Of a stretch of 64,000 bases of DNA, positions 57,535 to 64,000 are shown piece by piece. The DNA is from Nocardia nova NBRC 15556 (lineage in GTDB: Bacteria; Actinomycetota; Actinomycetes; Mycobacteriales; Mycobacteriaceae), in assembly GCF_001613005.1 (NCBI RefSeq), contig NZ_BDBN01000001.1, positions 62,001 to 126,000 on the forward strand, in the 5' to 3' direction. The translations under genes and the position numbers were made by a program. A model generated the notes under the pieces. It was not told where the DNA came from and searched no databases. It saw nothing but the letters and a program-made list of their open reading frames with translations. Numbering within the stretch: position 1 is the first letter of the stretch; every line of letters starts with the position of its first letter.

Positions 57535-58791
57535 CTACCGTGCGGTGAGCCTTGACTGGGTGCGTTCGAGGGCTGCTCGTCCCGCGTCGACCAAGTCGAA
57601 CAGGCCAGCCTTCGCCCCCGCGCGTACGGCGCGCTGGATCTGGTGGGGCAGCCGATGACGTTCCGCGGAGTCGATTGCGTCGGTGAACGCGTCGACGGCG
57701 CCCTCGACGTCCCGGCTCTCCACGAGGACTTCGCCCGTGGTCACCCGCTCGATGATGTACCACTGTGGCGCAGCGGGTCTCCCGGCCTGACGGTGGACCA
57801 GTCCGCAAGCTGGCATGATCCGTCCGGTGCCCATGAGTCCGCGAAGTTCGATCTCTCGCAGCGTGAACGGCTGGAACAGCAAGCCGCTACCGGCGTTTTT
57901 GTCGAGCAAGTTGCGGTAGTCGCTCAGCGCGTTGTCGAATCGCTCGGCGTCGCCGAGTTCGCCTGCTGCTCGGCACATGAAGGCGAGAGCACTGCCCTGG
58001 TCGGCTGGTTCGTTCGACAACTGTAGGGAGTGGTCGAGTCGGGCGACCGCGGCGCCGGGGTGGCCGGCCTTTCGCAACTCATTCCCATGCATTCGAAGGG
58101 CAAGTGCGTAGAAGTTCGGATCATCAAGGTGGGCAGCTATTTTGACTGCGAGTCCGGTCCATCGGGCCGCGGAAGACAGACGCTCTTCGGGCAACACGGT
58201 GCCGAGCGAGACTCCGAGTGCGACGCGCGCTCGCGCGAGTAGTGCCAGGCTGTCGCGTTCCATGTGTCCTTCGGCTGCCCGCGCTTCCAGACGCGCGACC
58301 AGGGGCCATAATTCGTTGACCGCTTCGACCGCCCGACCTGCCTGTCTTGCGATCTCGGCGAGACGCACGGTGCTGTCACCAAACTGGAGCATCGTCCGGT
58401 ACTCGGCATCGTCGACGTCGGTCACGCCGAGTACATGCGCAGGCAGTGAGAGGCGAGCGGCTATATGCCTACGGGTGCCGACATCGCTGATCGCTCGGCG
58501 ACCCGTCTCGAGCATGGACACGTACGACTTGTCGTAGCCCAGCAATTCCGCCAGAGCCGCCTGGCTCGTGCCGTTGATGCGCCGGTACGCCCGGAGGATC
58601 GTGGGCAAGTCCCTGGTCGCTATCGCGGTAGAGGCTTCCGGGGTAGCCCACAGCCAGACCGCGGACGTCACGGTGGAAGCCTGGACGACCGAGTGGCCAC
58701 GATCGGCGTTCGTCGCGCACGTGGGGCATACGGGACCGTCGGTGTATCGACTGACCGTCACACCGCACGACGCGCACCTACTGTCGGCCAC
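57535..58791 (-). CDS. XRE family regulator with N-terminal zinc ribbon and TPR-like domain
   Basis: A 418-residue protein. A CxxC pair at the very start (RCASCG and VCPTCA) suggests a zinc ribbon. The XRE HTH follows at about 60-115 (ILRAYRRINGTSQAALAELLGYDKSYVSMLETGRRAIS), then helical repeats (AGHPGAAVARLDHSLQL, DVEGAVDAFTDAID). Such proteins are common, often multicopy regulators in actinobacteria. GTG start with GGGGG upstream. It lies 31 bases from the NUDIX gene on the same strand, so it is probably the second gene of that transcript. Confidence 0.78.
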   Translation of the reverse strand: MADSRCASCGVTVSRYTDGPVCPTCATNADRGHSVVQASTVTSAVWLWATPEASTAIATRDLPTILRAYRRINGTSQAALAELLGYDKSYVSMLETGRRAISDVGTRRHIAARLSLPAHVLGVTDVDDAEYRTMLQFGDSTVRLAEIARQAGRAVEAVNELWPLVARLEARAAEGHMERDSLALLARARVALGVSLGTVLPEERLSSAARWTGLAVKIAAHLDDPNFYALALRMHGNELRKAGHPGAAVARLDHSLQLSNEPADQGSALAFMCRAAGELGDAERFDNALSDYRNLLDKNAGSGLLFQPFTLREIELRGLMGTGRIMPACGLVHRQAGRPAAPQWYIIERVTTGEVLVESRDVEGAVDAFTDAIDSAERHRLPHQIQRAVRAGAKAGLFDLVDAGRAALERTQSRLTAR

Positions 58792-58822
58792 TGGTCCACC
58801 CCCTAGACGCTTTCTGCTGTCC

Positions 58823-59242
58823 TCAGTTGCGTGCCCTCAGTTGCGCGAACCACGTCATGATCGACCGCTTGTAGCCGTCAGGCATGTTGAGCGCGGCTAT
58901 CTCCTTCTCGGCGAACAAGCCAACCTCTTTGTGTTCGTGGGAGAGCACAGGCTCAGCGTCGGTGTCCGGGTAGCAGCCATAGGTCACGATGAACACGTGC
59001 CGTTCGGCCTCGTCGATGTAGTAGATCCACGAGTCGAGAATCGGTCCGGTCGTGACCGGCCACTGTGTCTCTTCGGTGATCTCGCGGGCCACGCACTCTT
59101 CCGGCGTTTCGTCGGGTTCGATTCTGCCGCCTGGCAACTCCCACTCTTCGCGCTCGTTCTTCAGCAGCAGCACCCGCCCGTCACGCACGACGACGCCCTT
59201 GATCGAGATCGAGTACATGTGCGGCACGTATCCGGAGGTCAT
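58823..59242 (-). CDS. NUDIX hydrolase
   Basis: A 139-residue protein with a full Nudix box, G-G-R-I-E-P-D-E-x8-REITEE (region GGRIEPDETPEECVAREI), preceded by GVVVRDGRVLLLKNEREEWELP. It hydrolyses a nucleoside-diphosphate-linked compound using Mg2+. The ATG at 59242 is preferred to 59311 because the Nudix core begins soon after. It is divergent from the TauD-type oxygenase and upstream of the XRE regulator, a grouping seen in actinomycete accessory loci. Confidence 0.85.
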   Translation of the reverse strand: MTSGYVPHMYSISIKGVVVRDGRVLLLKNEREEWELPGGRIEPDETPEECVAREITEETQWPVTTGPILDSWIYYIDEAERHVFIVTYGCYPDTDAEPVLSHEHKEVGLFAEKEIAALNMPDGYKRSIMTWFAQLRARN

Positions 59243-59340
59243 GCCCGCGACGCTAGCACCGCGTCGAGCCGCTGGTCGGACGGTTGGCGGTGACAGTTTG
59301 TCAGTGGACACAGCAAACGCGCGGAGCGCACGGTTTCAGC

Positions 59341-60084
59341 ATGATCGTTGACGTACAGCAGGATTGGGCGGCACGGGTGGCGACGGACCTCGCCACTGAC
59401 GGGATAGCCCGATTCGACAGGATCCGCTCACGCGCGCAACTGGTTACGTTGGGAGCGTCCCTCGGGCAGATTGTCCCGCACCGGGACAGCGACCGTGACG
59501 GCGTCACCGCGCTGCAACACCGGGCGGGACTCGCGCAGCGGCTCGGATTCGAGGGATTCGGCACCGGAGCCCTACCGCCTCACACCGACCGGTCCGGAGT
59601 GCTGGAACCGCCGGCGCTGTTGCTCGTTCTCTGTGGCCGCAAGAGCACGACCGGCGGCGAGTGCATCGTCATCGACGGGCGCGCGGTGTACGACGATCTC
59701 GCGCGAACTGAACCCGACGCTGTGCAAGCGCTGACGCAACCTCGAACAGCGTTGTTCGGCGGCGCCTCCGGCTATCTGGGCTCGGTTTTCGAGCACGCTC
59801 AGGGCGGACGCATCCGGATCCGATACCGGCGTGATGACCTGGTGAAGTATTCACCCGAGGTCCGGCGATGGCTGCCGACATTCGACGCCGCGATCGACCG
59901 CCACACCGCCAGGTTCCCCCTCGAACCGGGACAGGGCTACGTATTGCACAACCATCGGTGGCTGCACGGACGGGCAGCGTTCACGGGCGAACGAGTCATG
60001 TACCGGCTCAGTCTGAACCCTCACCCGGAGTTCGCCATACCGTCCGGGTTCGCGGCGCCTGGTGTGCTGGGGGTGGCCTCGTGA
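59341..60084 (+). CDS. TauD/TfdA-type Fe(II)/2-oxoglutarate dioxygenase
   Basis: A 247-residue protein. The iron facial triad is visible as H-x-D in LPPHTDRSGVLEPPALLL and the distal His in VLHNHRWLHGRAAF. The 2-oxoglutarate Arg is in RVMYRLSLNPHPEF, and GECIVIDGRAVYDDL completes the family pattern. It probably hydroxylates a small molecule; substrate unknown. Its stop overlaps the next GTG start. Confidence 0.8.
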   Translation: MIVDVQQDWAARVATDLATDGIARFDRIRSRAQLVTLGASLGQIVPHRDSDRDGVTALQHRAGLAQRLGFEGFGTGALPPHTDRSGVLEPPALLLVLCGRKSTTGGECIVIDGRAVYDDLARTEPDAVQALTQPRTALFGGASGYLGSVFEHAQGGRIRIRYRRDDLVKYSPEVRRWLPTFDAAIDRHTARFPLEPGQGYVLHNHRWLHGRAAFTGERVMYRLSLNPHPEFAIPSGFAAPGVLGVAS

Positions 60085-60323
60085 ACGTCGACTACGCGAC
60101 CGTTCGACTCGCGATCCGATTCGAGAACGGGTCGGACGAACCGAACGACTACCCCCACTATGACCACTGCGCATTCGACCCTGGCCCGCTTACTATCGGG
60201 CAGGCACAACGTCTTACGCAGATCCACCTGCACAACGAATCGGTGAAGTGCCGGCAGAAGGTGGCGGCGTTGCAGGTGCTCGAATCCGCGGGCCGGTTGC
60301 ATCGCTCCACCCGCCGGAGGTGA
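60081..60323 (+). CDS. Small hypothetical protein coupled to the TauD-type gene
   Basis: An 80-residue protein starting at GTG overlapping the oxygenase stop. It has an acidic N-terminal half (FENGSDEPNDYPHYDHCAFDPG) with several His/Asp/Cys and a basic tail (RLHRSTRRR). No family recognised. Translational coupling argues it is real. The next gene starts 2 bases after its stop with a GGAGG site formed by its last codons. Confidence 0.5.
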   Translation: MNVDYATVRLAIRFENGSDEPNDYPHYDHCAFDPGPLTIGQAQRLTQIHLHNESVKCRQKVAALQVLESAGRLHRSTRRR

Positions 60324-60324
60324 C

Positions 60325-60609
60325 GTGGTGCCCTACTTGGTCAAAGTGCATTGCTGCGGCGCCCACTGGATCGCGCACGTGCCAGCCATCGACCGTTGGA
60401 CTCTCGTCCGCGATAAGCGTCAGATCAGATCCACCGTCCGCCTCATGGTCGCCGACGTCGCGGGCGGGACAGCGGATGCCGTCGGTTTGGACTTGGCCGC
60501 CGGGCGGGCGGTGGCAGATGCCGCGGAGTTCAGCGCGGGTGCTGGCAACGCGGAGCGCTGGTCGCCGAGCGCCGCATGCGGACGATGCCAAGTCAAGTTA
60601 GGTCAGTGA
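60325..60609 (+). CDS. Small protein with HicB-antitoxin-like N-terminus
   Basis: A 94-residue protein, GTG start with GGAGG 4 bases upstream. YLVKVHCCGAHWIAHVPAID has the beta pattern of HicB antitoxins (Y-x-V, W-x-A-x-V-P), with IRSTVRLMVADVAG where the family helix lies. No HicA toxin gene is adjacent, and a Cys pair at the end (ACGRCQ) is unusual. Treat the HicB link as tentative. Last of the three coupled genes. Confidence 0.45.
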   Translation: MVPYLVKVHCCGAHWIAHVPAIDRWTLVRDKRQIRSTVRLMVADVAGGTADAVGLDLAAGRAVADAAEFSAGAGNAERWSPSAACGRCQVKLGQ

Positions 60610-60651
60610 GTCGACCAGTCAGAGACGAGACCTGAAACATCCGCTCGTGCA

Positions 60652-61008
60652 ATGGGTTATGTGTGCGTCGACCTGGTACGCACGATCCACGGGCTGAACT
60701 CGAGGATGAGGCAGATCGCAGCTCATCTCGGATACCACTACGCAGGGCTGACCAGGAGTAATGGTCTTACCGTCCCCGAAGCTCTGCTGGATTACGCCAC
60801 ATCGCACCGAATTGAACTGCTGATCGTGCCCGACCTGGGGCACTTGCGCGGACGCATACCGCCTGACCTCGCCGAGATCACCGATATCTACGACATCGCG
60901 ACCGGACGAACACATGACCGGCATGGGGCTACGTGCCGCCGGATACGGATATCACGAATCCGCTGGCGATATAGTGCGGTTGACAGTCTGTTCCAGCAGG
61001 TCAGGTGA
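60652..61008 (+). CDS. Hypothetical protein with resolvase-like Rossmann segment
   Basis: A 118-residue frame. The first 90 residues (VDLVRTIHGLNSRMRQIAAHLGYHYAGLTRSN, then HRIELLIVPDLGHLRGRIPPDLAEITDIYDI) have the strand-helix-strand layout and IVPDLGHL phrase of serine-recombinase-like or related small nucleotide-binding domains, as found in orphan actinomycete genes. A catalytic Ser is not evident, so it is not a functional recombinase. The Arg-rich end may be read-through. A hairpin follows at 61050. Confidence 0.45.
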   Translation: MGYVCVDLVRTIHGLNSRMRQIAAHLGYHYAGLTRSNGLTVPEALLDYATSHRIELLIVPDLGHLRGRIPPDLAEITDIYDIATGRTHDRHGATCRRIRISRIRWRYSAVDSLFQQVR

Positions 61009-61049
61009 TGAATTCAATGTGCCGTCAGTGTGTCAAGACGGGCAAGCAG

Positions 61050-61089
61050 CGGCCGGATTCTGTAGGACTGCTCGGACAGAATCCGGCCG
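61050..61089 (+). terminator. Perfect 14-bp hairpin
   Basis: CGGCCGGATTCTGT at 61050-61063 and its exact complement at 61076-61089, with a 12-base loop. It lies 42 bases after the stop at 61008, fitting a terminator for the 59341-61008 group, and is upstream of the small 61148 frame. Confidence 0.6.
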
Positions 61090-61147
61090 CCGAACCGGAC
61101 TGATTGGACCGGCGCACGCGGGCGAGACACAATCTCGGTCACTCGTA

Positions 61148-61246
61148 ATGAAACGTCGAGGGCCGAATCCTCACACCCAGCAAACGATATGCATTCGGTG
61201 CGGAGGTGCGATTCATCCGGCCAAGCCGTTCGGGTGTTCTTCCTAA
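61148..61246 (+). CDS. 32-residue CxxC peptide
   Basis: ATG to TAA encodes a basic N-terminus (MKRRGPNPHT) followed by TICIRCGGAIHPAKPFGCSS. The C-x2-C and later Cys/His could form half of a zinc ribbon. The frame overlaps the stop of the convergent CoiA-like gene by 4 bases. There is no strong ribosome site. It may be a real micro-protein or chance. Confidence 0.25.
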   Translation: MKRRGPNPHTQQTICIRCGGAIHPAKPFGCSS

Positions 61247-62436
61247 AAGAGTGGAATCTGGTCCGGTGTGGACATCGCATCGTGGTCCTGTGGGCTCGGT
61301 TGGGCGTGGTGGGATCGTGTGCACGGGGTGATGGTGTCCGCGTTGACGGTTGGTGAGAGTAGGTAGCCGCAGGTGGTGCAGTGGATGGTTGGTCTTGGGC
61401 GGGGACGGCGAAGCGAAGGCGCGTCTCGGTAGTCGGGGTGATGGCCGGCGGCAATGAAGGTGTTCTGAAGTTCGATCCATTTCAGTTGAGCGATTGTGCC
61501 GGAGCGCGGCGGCTGTGGAGTTTTTGTTGGGGGAGTGGCGGTTTGCGGGCTGGGTGGAGGGGCGCCAGCCGAGGTTCGGGGCGTTACAAGTTCGCGAGGG
61601 CGCCGTTTGATTTGCTCGATACGGTCATGGCGCAGACGTTCGTCGGTCAGTTGCTGCCGCAGGCTTTGCGGGATCGGGATGCCCGATTGGGTAAGCGTGA
61701 GCTCGGTCAGCGGGTGCGTGGCGGCGGTCAGTCTGTCGCCGATGCAGGGCGGTAGGTGTCGGATGGCGTAATCGGTGTCGTCTTGAGGTGTGTCGCCGCT
61801 CGCTGGCGGGCTGTGGGGTTCTGCCAGCATCAGATTGACGAGCTCGCGGGCGGGGTCGATGGTCCACAGTTGCTGGTCGATGTTCGGTTCGCGGAGGACG
61901 ATCCAGTGGGTCGGTGTGTCTGGGTGCCAGATCCAGACGTCGACGATGCCGTTTCTTCGGTATGCGTCGTGCCGGCCTTGCCATTGCTCGTCGGTGAGGG
62001 AGTAGCTCTGGACTTCCAGCGCGACCTGGCTGCCGTCGGCGAAGAACACGCGGACGTCGCTGCGGCGTTCGTTGCGGGGTAGTGCGACCTCGTTTCGGAC
62101 CTCGACAACACCGGGTTGTGTCCTCGCCCATTCTGCGAGGAGGGTTTTGCTGGTCAAGTGCCACACCGACTCTGGGCTGTGTTGCCCGCCGCCGGGTGCG
62201 AGCCCGGCCGGGTGCGCGAAGTGTGGTCGTCGTTGTCCGTTGGGTCGACCCCGCACGATGAGGGGGACGAGTTGGTTGTGCTCGGCGTAGCAGAGTGCGC
62301 ACACCAGTGTCCGATCGCCGCTGTAGCCCTTGCGGCGGAGTGCGTGCATCTGGGGGCTGGCGGCGCTCTGGGGTGCGGGCGCGTAGCAGCCTCGGGTGAG
62401 GTCCAGCGCGACGGTGAGCAGGTCGGAAGAACTCAT
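61243..62436 (-). CDS. CoiA-like nuclease-domain protein
   Basis: A 397-residue protein. A treble-clef-like start (LVCALCYAEHNQLVPLIVRGR with RPHFAHPAG) is followed by the CoiA-type nuclease core: VWHLTSKTLLAEWAR, SDVRVFFADGSQVALEVQSYSLTDEQWQGR and RNGIVDVWIWHPD, with the D, E-x-Q pattern of a PD-(D/E)xK site. A Pro-rich linker leads to a C-terminal CTTCGY/TPC zinc ribbon. It is probably a DNA-processing or defence nuclease. ATG 62436 has AGAGG upstream. Confidence 0.65.
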   Translation of the reverse strand: MSSSDLLTVALDLTRGCYAPAPQSAASPQMHALRRKGYSGDRTLVCALCYAEHNQLVPLIVRGRPNGQRRPHFAHPAGLAPGGGQHSPESVWHLTSKTLLAEWARTQPGVVEVRNEVALPRNERRSDVRVFFADGSQVALEVQSYSLTDEQWQGRHDAYRRNGIVDVWIWHPDTPTHWIVLREPNIDQQLWTIDPARELVNLMLAEPHSPPASGDTPQDDTDYAIRHLPPCIGDRLTAATHPLTELTLTQSGIPIPQSLRQQLTDERLRHDRIEQIKRRPRELVTPRTSAGAPPPSPQTATPPTKTPQPPRSGTIAQLKWIELQNTFIAAGHHPDYRDAPSLRRPRPRPTIHCTTCGYLLSPTVNADTITPCTRSHHAQPSPQDHDAMSTPDQIPLF

Positions 62437-62716
62437 GGCAGGACACCTCTTGTCGGAGACAGGCGATGGCCCCGCCCTGAGAGGGGAGGGCCTGGTCGTG
62501 CCGCGGGTTCGCAAGAGAGGTGAATGAAATGAGTTATGCGCGAGAGAAAGTCACGTTCTGCGTGTGCAGGTGAGGGGCGCTAGGTTGTCTGCTCGTTGTG
62601 TTCGTCGTGAGGTGTGCGGCTTCTTCCGATAATACGTGGCGGTCATGTGGTTGTCGATGCCGAAACGTTGTCGGATTGCCGAAAACTGTTGTGCCGCAGG
62701 GCGTCATAGTTGGTAG

Positions 62717-63700
62717 ATGGGGGATCTCGAGGAGCATCAATCGACGGTTTCGATGCCGGAGGCCCGTCGAATCGACACCACGCCACCGACCATCGTTCGG
62801 GCCGAAGATATTCCAGCGATGCGACATACATGGCCGAGCGGTGTGTTGCGATGTGCACACTGCGACGCTGTGGTGCATCCGGTGTATTCACCGCCGAAGG
62901 AAAAGTCTCGTCCACAGCGGCCCTACTTTCGGCGTAAACCCCTGCGAGGGAGCAGGAATCAGCACGACGAGCAGTGCGTCTACAACATCGATGAGCGGAT
63001 TCGTGTGATCCGTGCGGACAGCGGTGGAGCGTTGGTTCGAGAACGCTCGGCGGGGCCTCCGAGGTATCGGTTGGTGGTGCCGGAAGCGTTCGGTCCAGCC
63101 AACGGGAATGAAAGCGCCGGCGGCGGGCTGTCTGTCGCGGAGCGGCTGACCCAGGTGCTCAACACAGCGGCGAAGATCGCTGCGCTGTTGGAGGACTATG
63201 CCAGCCGTGGTGCCGAGGTGAATACCGAGTGGAGCGCTGAGTGTCGTGGTGAGCGTGTCGAATGGCTCAATTTCCTATACATACCGCAGCGAATATGGGT
63301 GCTACGCAACCGTTTATCCGAACCGGAGACGACGCTCACCCACCCCACCGCGGTGATCTTCCTGGCGCAGGAGCCCCGTCGCCGCCGGACGCCGTTGCCG
63401 GACGGAACGATGTGGGACTACCGTGCGGCGAGGTACGCCGTGCCGCCGGATCCCGGGCAGCCGAAGTCGGAGAAGCTGTTCGTCGGTGGCAATGAAGACG
63501 TGGTCGGCGAGGCATTTTCGGCCGGGTTGAACAAGTACTACCTCGGTTACGGTATGTGGTCCCGATTCAGCTACACGGAGCAATTTCCACCACGGCTGAC
63601 CTTGCGATTGCACCACACAACGCAACTGGTTCAGGTCCGCGAGGAGTTCGGCCGCGGCGCATTCGCGCGGTGGCGGGATTGGCGCCGCCTTCATGAATAG
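62717..63700 (+). CDS. Hypothetical protein with N-terminal Cys/His cluster
   Basis: A 327-residue protein not recognised. Residues about 40-95 hold LRCAHCDAVVHP and later NQHDEQCVYN, which could bind one zinc. A helical centre (LSVAERLTQVLNTAAKIAALLED) and a long beta-rich C-terminus (AVIFLAQEPRRRRTPLP, LTLRLHHTTQLVQV) follow. The Cys/His start recalls the treble clef of the divergent CoiA-like gene, and the two share a 280-base promoter region. The start has a weak ribosome site. Confidence 0.5.
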   Translation: MGDLEEHQSTVSMPEARRIDTTPPTIVRAEDIPAMRHTWPSGVLRCAHCDAVVHPVYSPPKEKSRPQRPYFRRKPLRGSRNQHDEQCVYNIDERIRVIRADSGGALVRERSAGPPRYRLVVPEAFGPANGNESAGGGLSVAERLTQVLNTAAKIAALLEDYASRGAEVNTEWSAECRGERVEWLNFLYIPQRIWVLRNRLSEPETTLTHPTAVIFLAQEPRRRRTPLPDGTMWDYRAARYAVPPDPGQPKSEKLFVGGNEDVVGEAFSAGLNKYYLGYGMWSRFSYTEQFPPRLTLRLHHTTQLVQVREEFGRGAFARWRDWRRLHE

Positions 63701-63702
63701 CT

Positions 63703-63727
63703 GAGCGGCGCAGTCGCCCCGCCGCTC
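63703..63727 (+). terminator. Short hairpin after the 62717 gene
   Basis: GAGCGGCG at 63703-63710 pairs with CGCCGCTC at 63720-63727 across a 9-base loop, directly after the stop at 63700. Confidence 0.5.
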
Positions 63728-63823
63728 GGTGCACGACAGTCGATGCGCAGCTTGACTGCCTGCCGGTATCGTGGCGTAGGCGAGGAGCTGGCTGGTCTCT
63801 GAACAGACCTGTCAGGAGTTGTC

Positions 63824-63976
63824 GTGGCAAAGGAACGCTCGTCCTCATTCCCCGCGAGTCTGTGTGCCGTCGTTGCGCGGCGCCCTTATCCGAGCGGTCG
63901 AAACCGAACCTCGATCTCCATGATCGACGGACCACCCGCTGGATTGGCTAATTCTCAGCGAACATATCTCGCTTGA
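63824..63976 (+). CDS. Possible 50-residue protein
   Basis: A GTG with AGGAG 7 bases upstream opens a 50-residue frame (VAKERSSSFPASLCAVVARR onward) ending at TGA 63974-63976. No domain is seen. Only the good ribosome site supports it. Confidence 0.25.
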   Translation: MAKERSSSFPASLCAVVARRPYPSGRNRTSISMIDGPPAGLANSQRTYLA

Positions 63977-64000
63977 TCTTGACCGCGATCCGATGTCTTC

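Overview
The window is high-GC actinobacterial DNA, most likely from Nocardia or a close mycolate-containing relative. Three things point there: two secreted glycine-zipper proteins of a type common in Nocardia, a broken antigen-85-type mycolyltransferase, and the style of the MarR, PadR, RDD and M48 genes. No rRNA gene, complete tRNA, transposase or CRISPR array is visible.

Layout. (1) 1-16.7 kb looks like ordinary chromosome: a partial AraC regulator, an MFS/secreted-protein/CMD operon, a thioesterase, a PadR regulator with a striking operator array, a frameshifted saccharopine-dehydrogenase-like gene, an FAD monooxygenase, PhoU, secreted enzymes, a large M48 membrane protease, a His-rich copper-type protein with a CsoR-like operator, and a ferritin-like protein. 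(2) 16.8-22.5 kb is a three-gene biosynthetic operon on the minus strand: aromatic amino acid hydroxylase, then an EntF-like C-A-T-TE peptide synthetase whose specificity residues fit tyrosine, then a catechol-type O-methyltransferase. (3) 22.5-31 kb mixes small regulatory and secreted genes with decay: a truncated antigen-85-like gene, and a divergent esterase/TetR pair that lost both 5' halves. It ends with a GGDEF-EAL protein. (4) 31.1-33.5 kb is a remnant of an integrative element: a tRNA-Ala 3'-end fragment, a small HTH protein, an XRE/TPR regulator and two tiny genes, with no integrase.

(5) 33.5-50.9 kb is a catabolic island. The minus-strand operon encodes a Baeyer-Villiger monooxygenase, a 3-aminobutyryl-CoA ammonia-lyase-like protein and a flavin amine oxidase, beside an alpha/beta hydrolase. 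The plus-strand operon encodes an SCP2-like protein, a glutamine-synthetase-like ligase, a gamma-glutamyl amide hydrolase, a CoA-ligase/crotonase fusion, an alcohol dehydrogenase, an aldehyde dehydrogenase and an MFS transporter. A TetR regulator, a membrane protein and a PuuB-like oxidase follow. A shared operator (TTAGTCA-N15-TGACTAA and variants) lies at three divergent or operon-head promoters, so the TetR protein probably controls the set. The gene content suggests degradation of an amine through gamma-glutamylation and/or deamination to a ketone, Baeyer-Villiger cleavage, hydrolysis, two oxidations and CoA-dependent beta-oxidation. The substrate cannot be read from sequence.

(6) 51.8-64 kb is accessory DNA: a truncated XRE/DUF5753 gene, a MobF relaxase-helicase with 30-bp G/T-rich direct repeats behind its start (a candidate oriT), an ArsR pseudogene with three indels, an XRE regulator, a NUDIX hydrolase, a TauD-type oxygenase, several small hypothetical genes and a CoiA-like protein.
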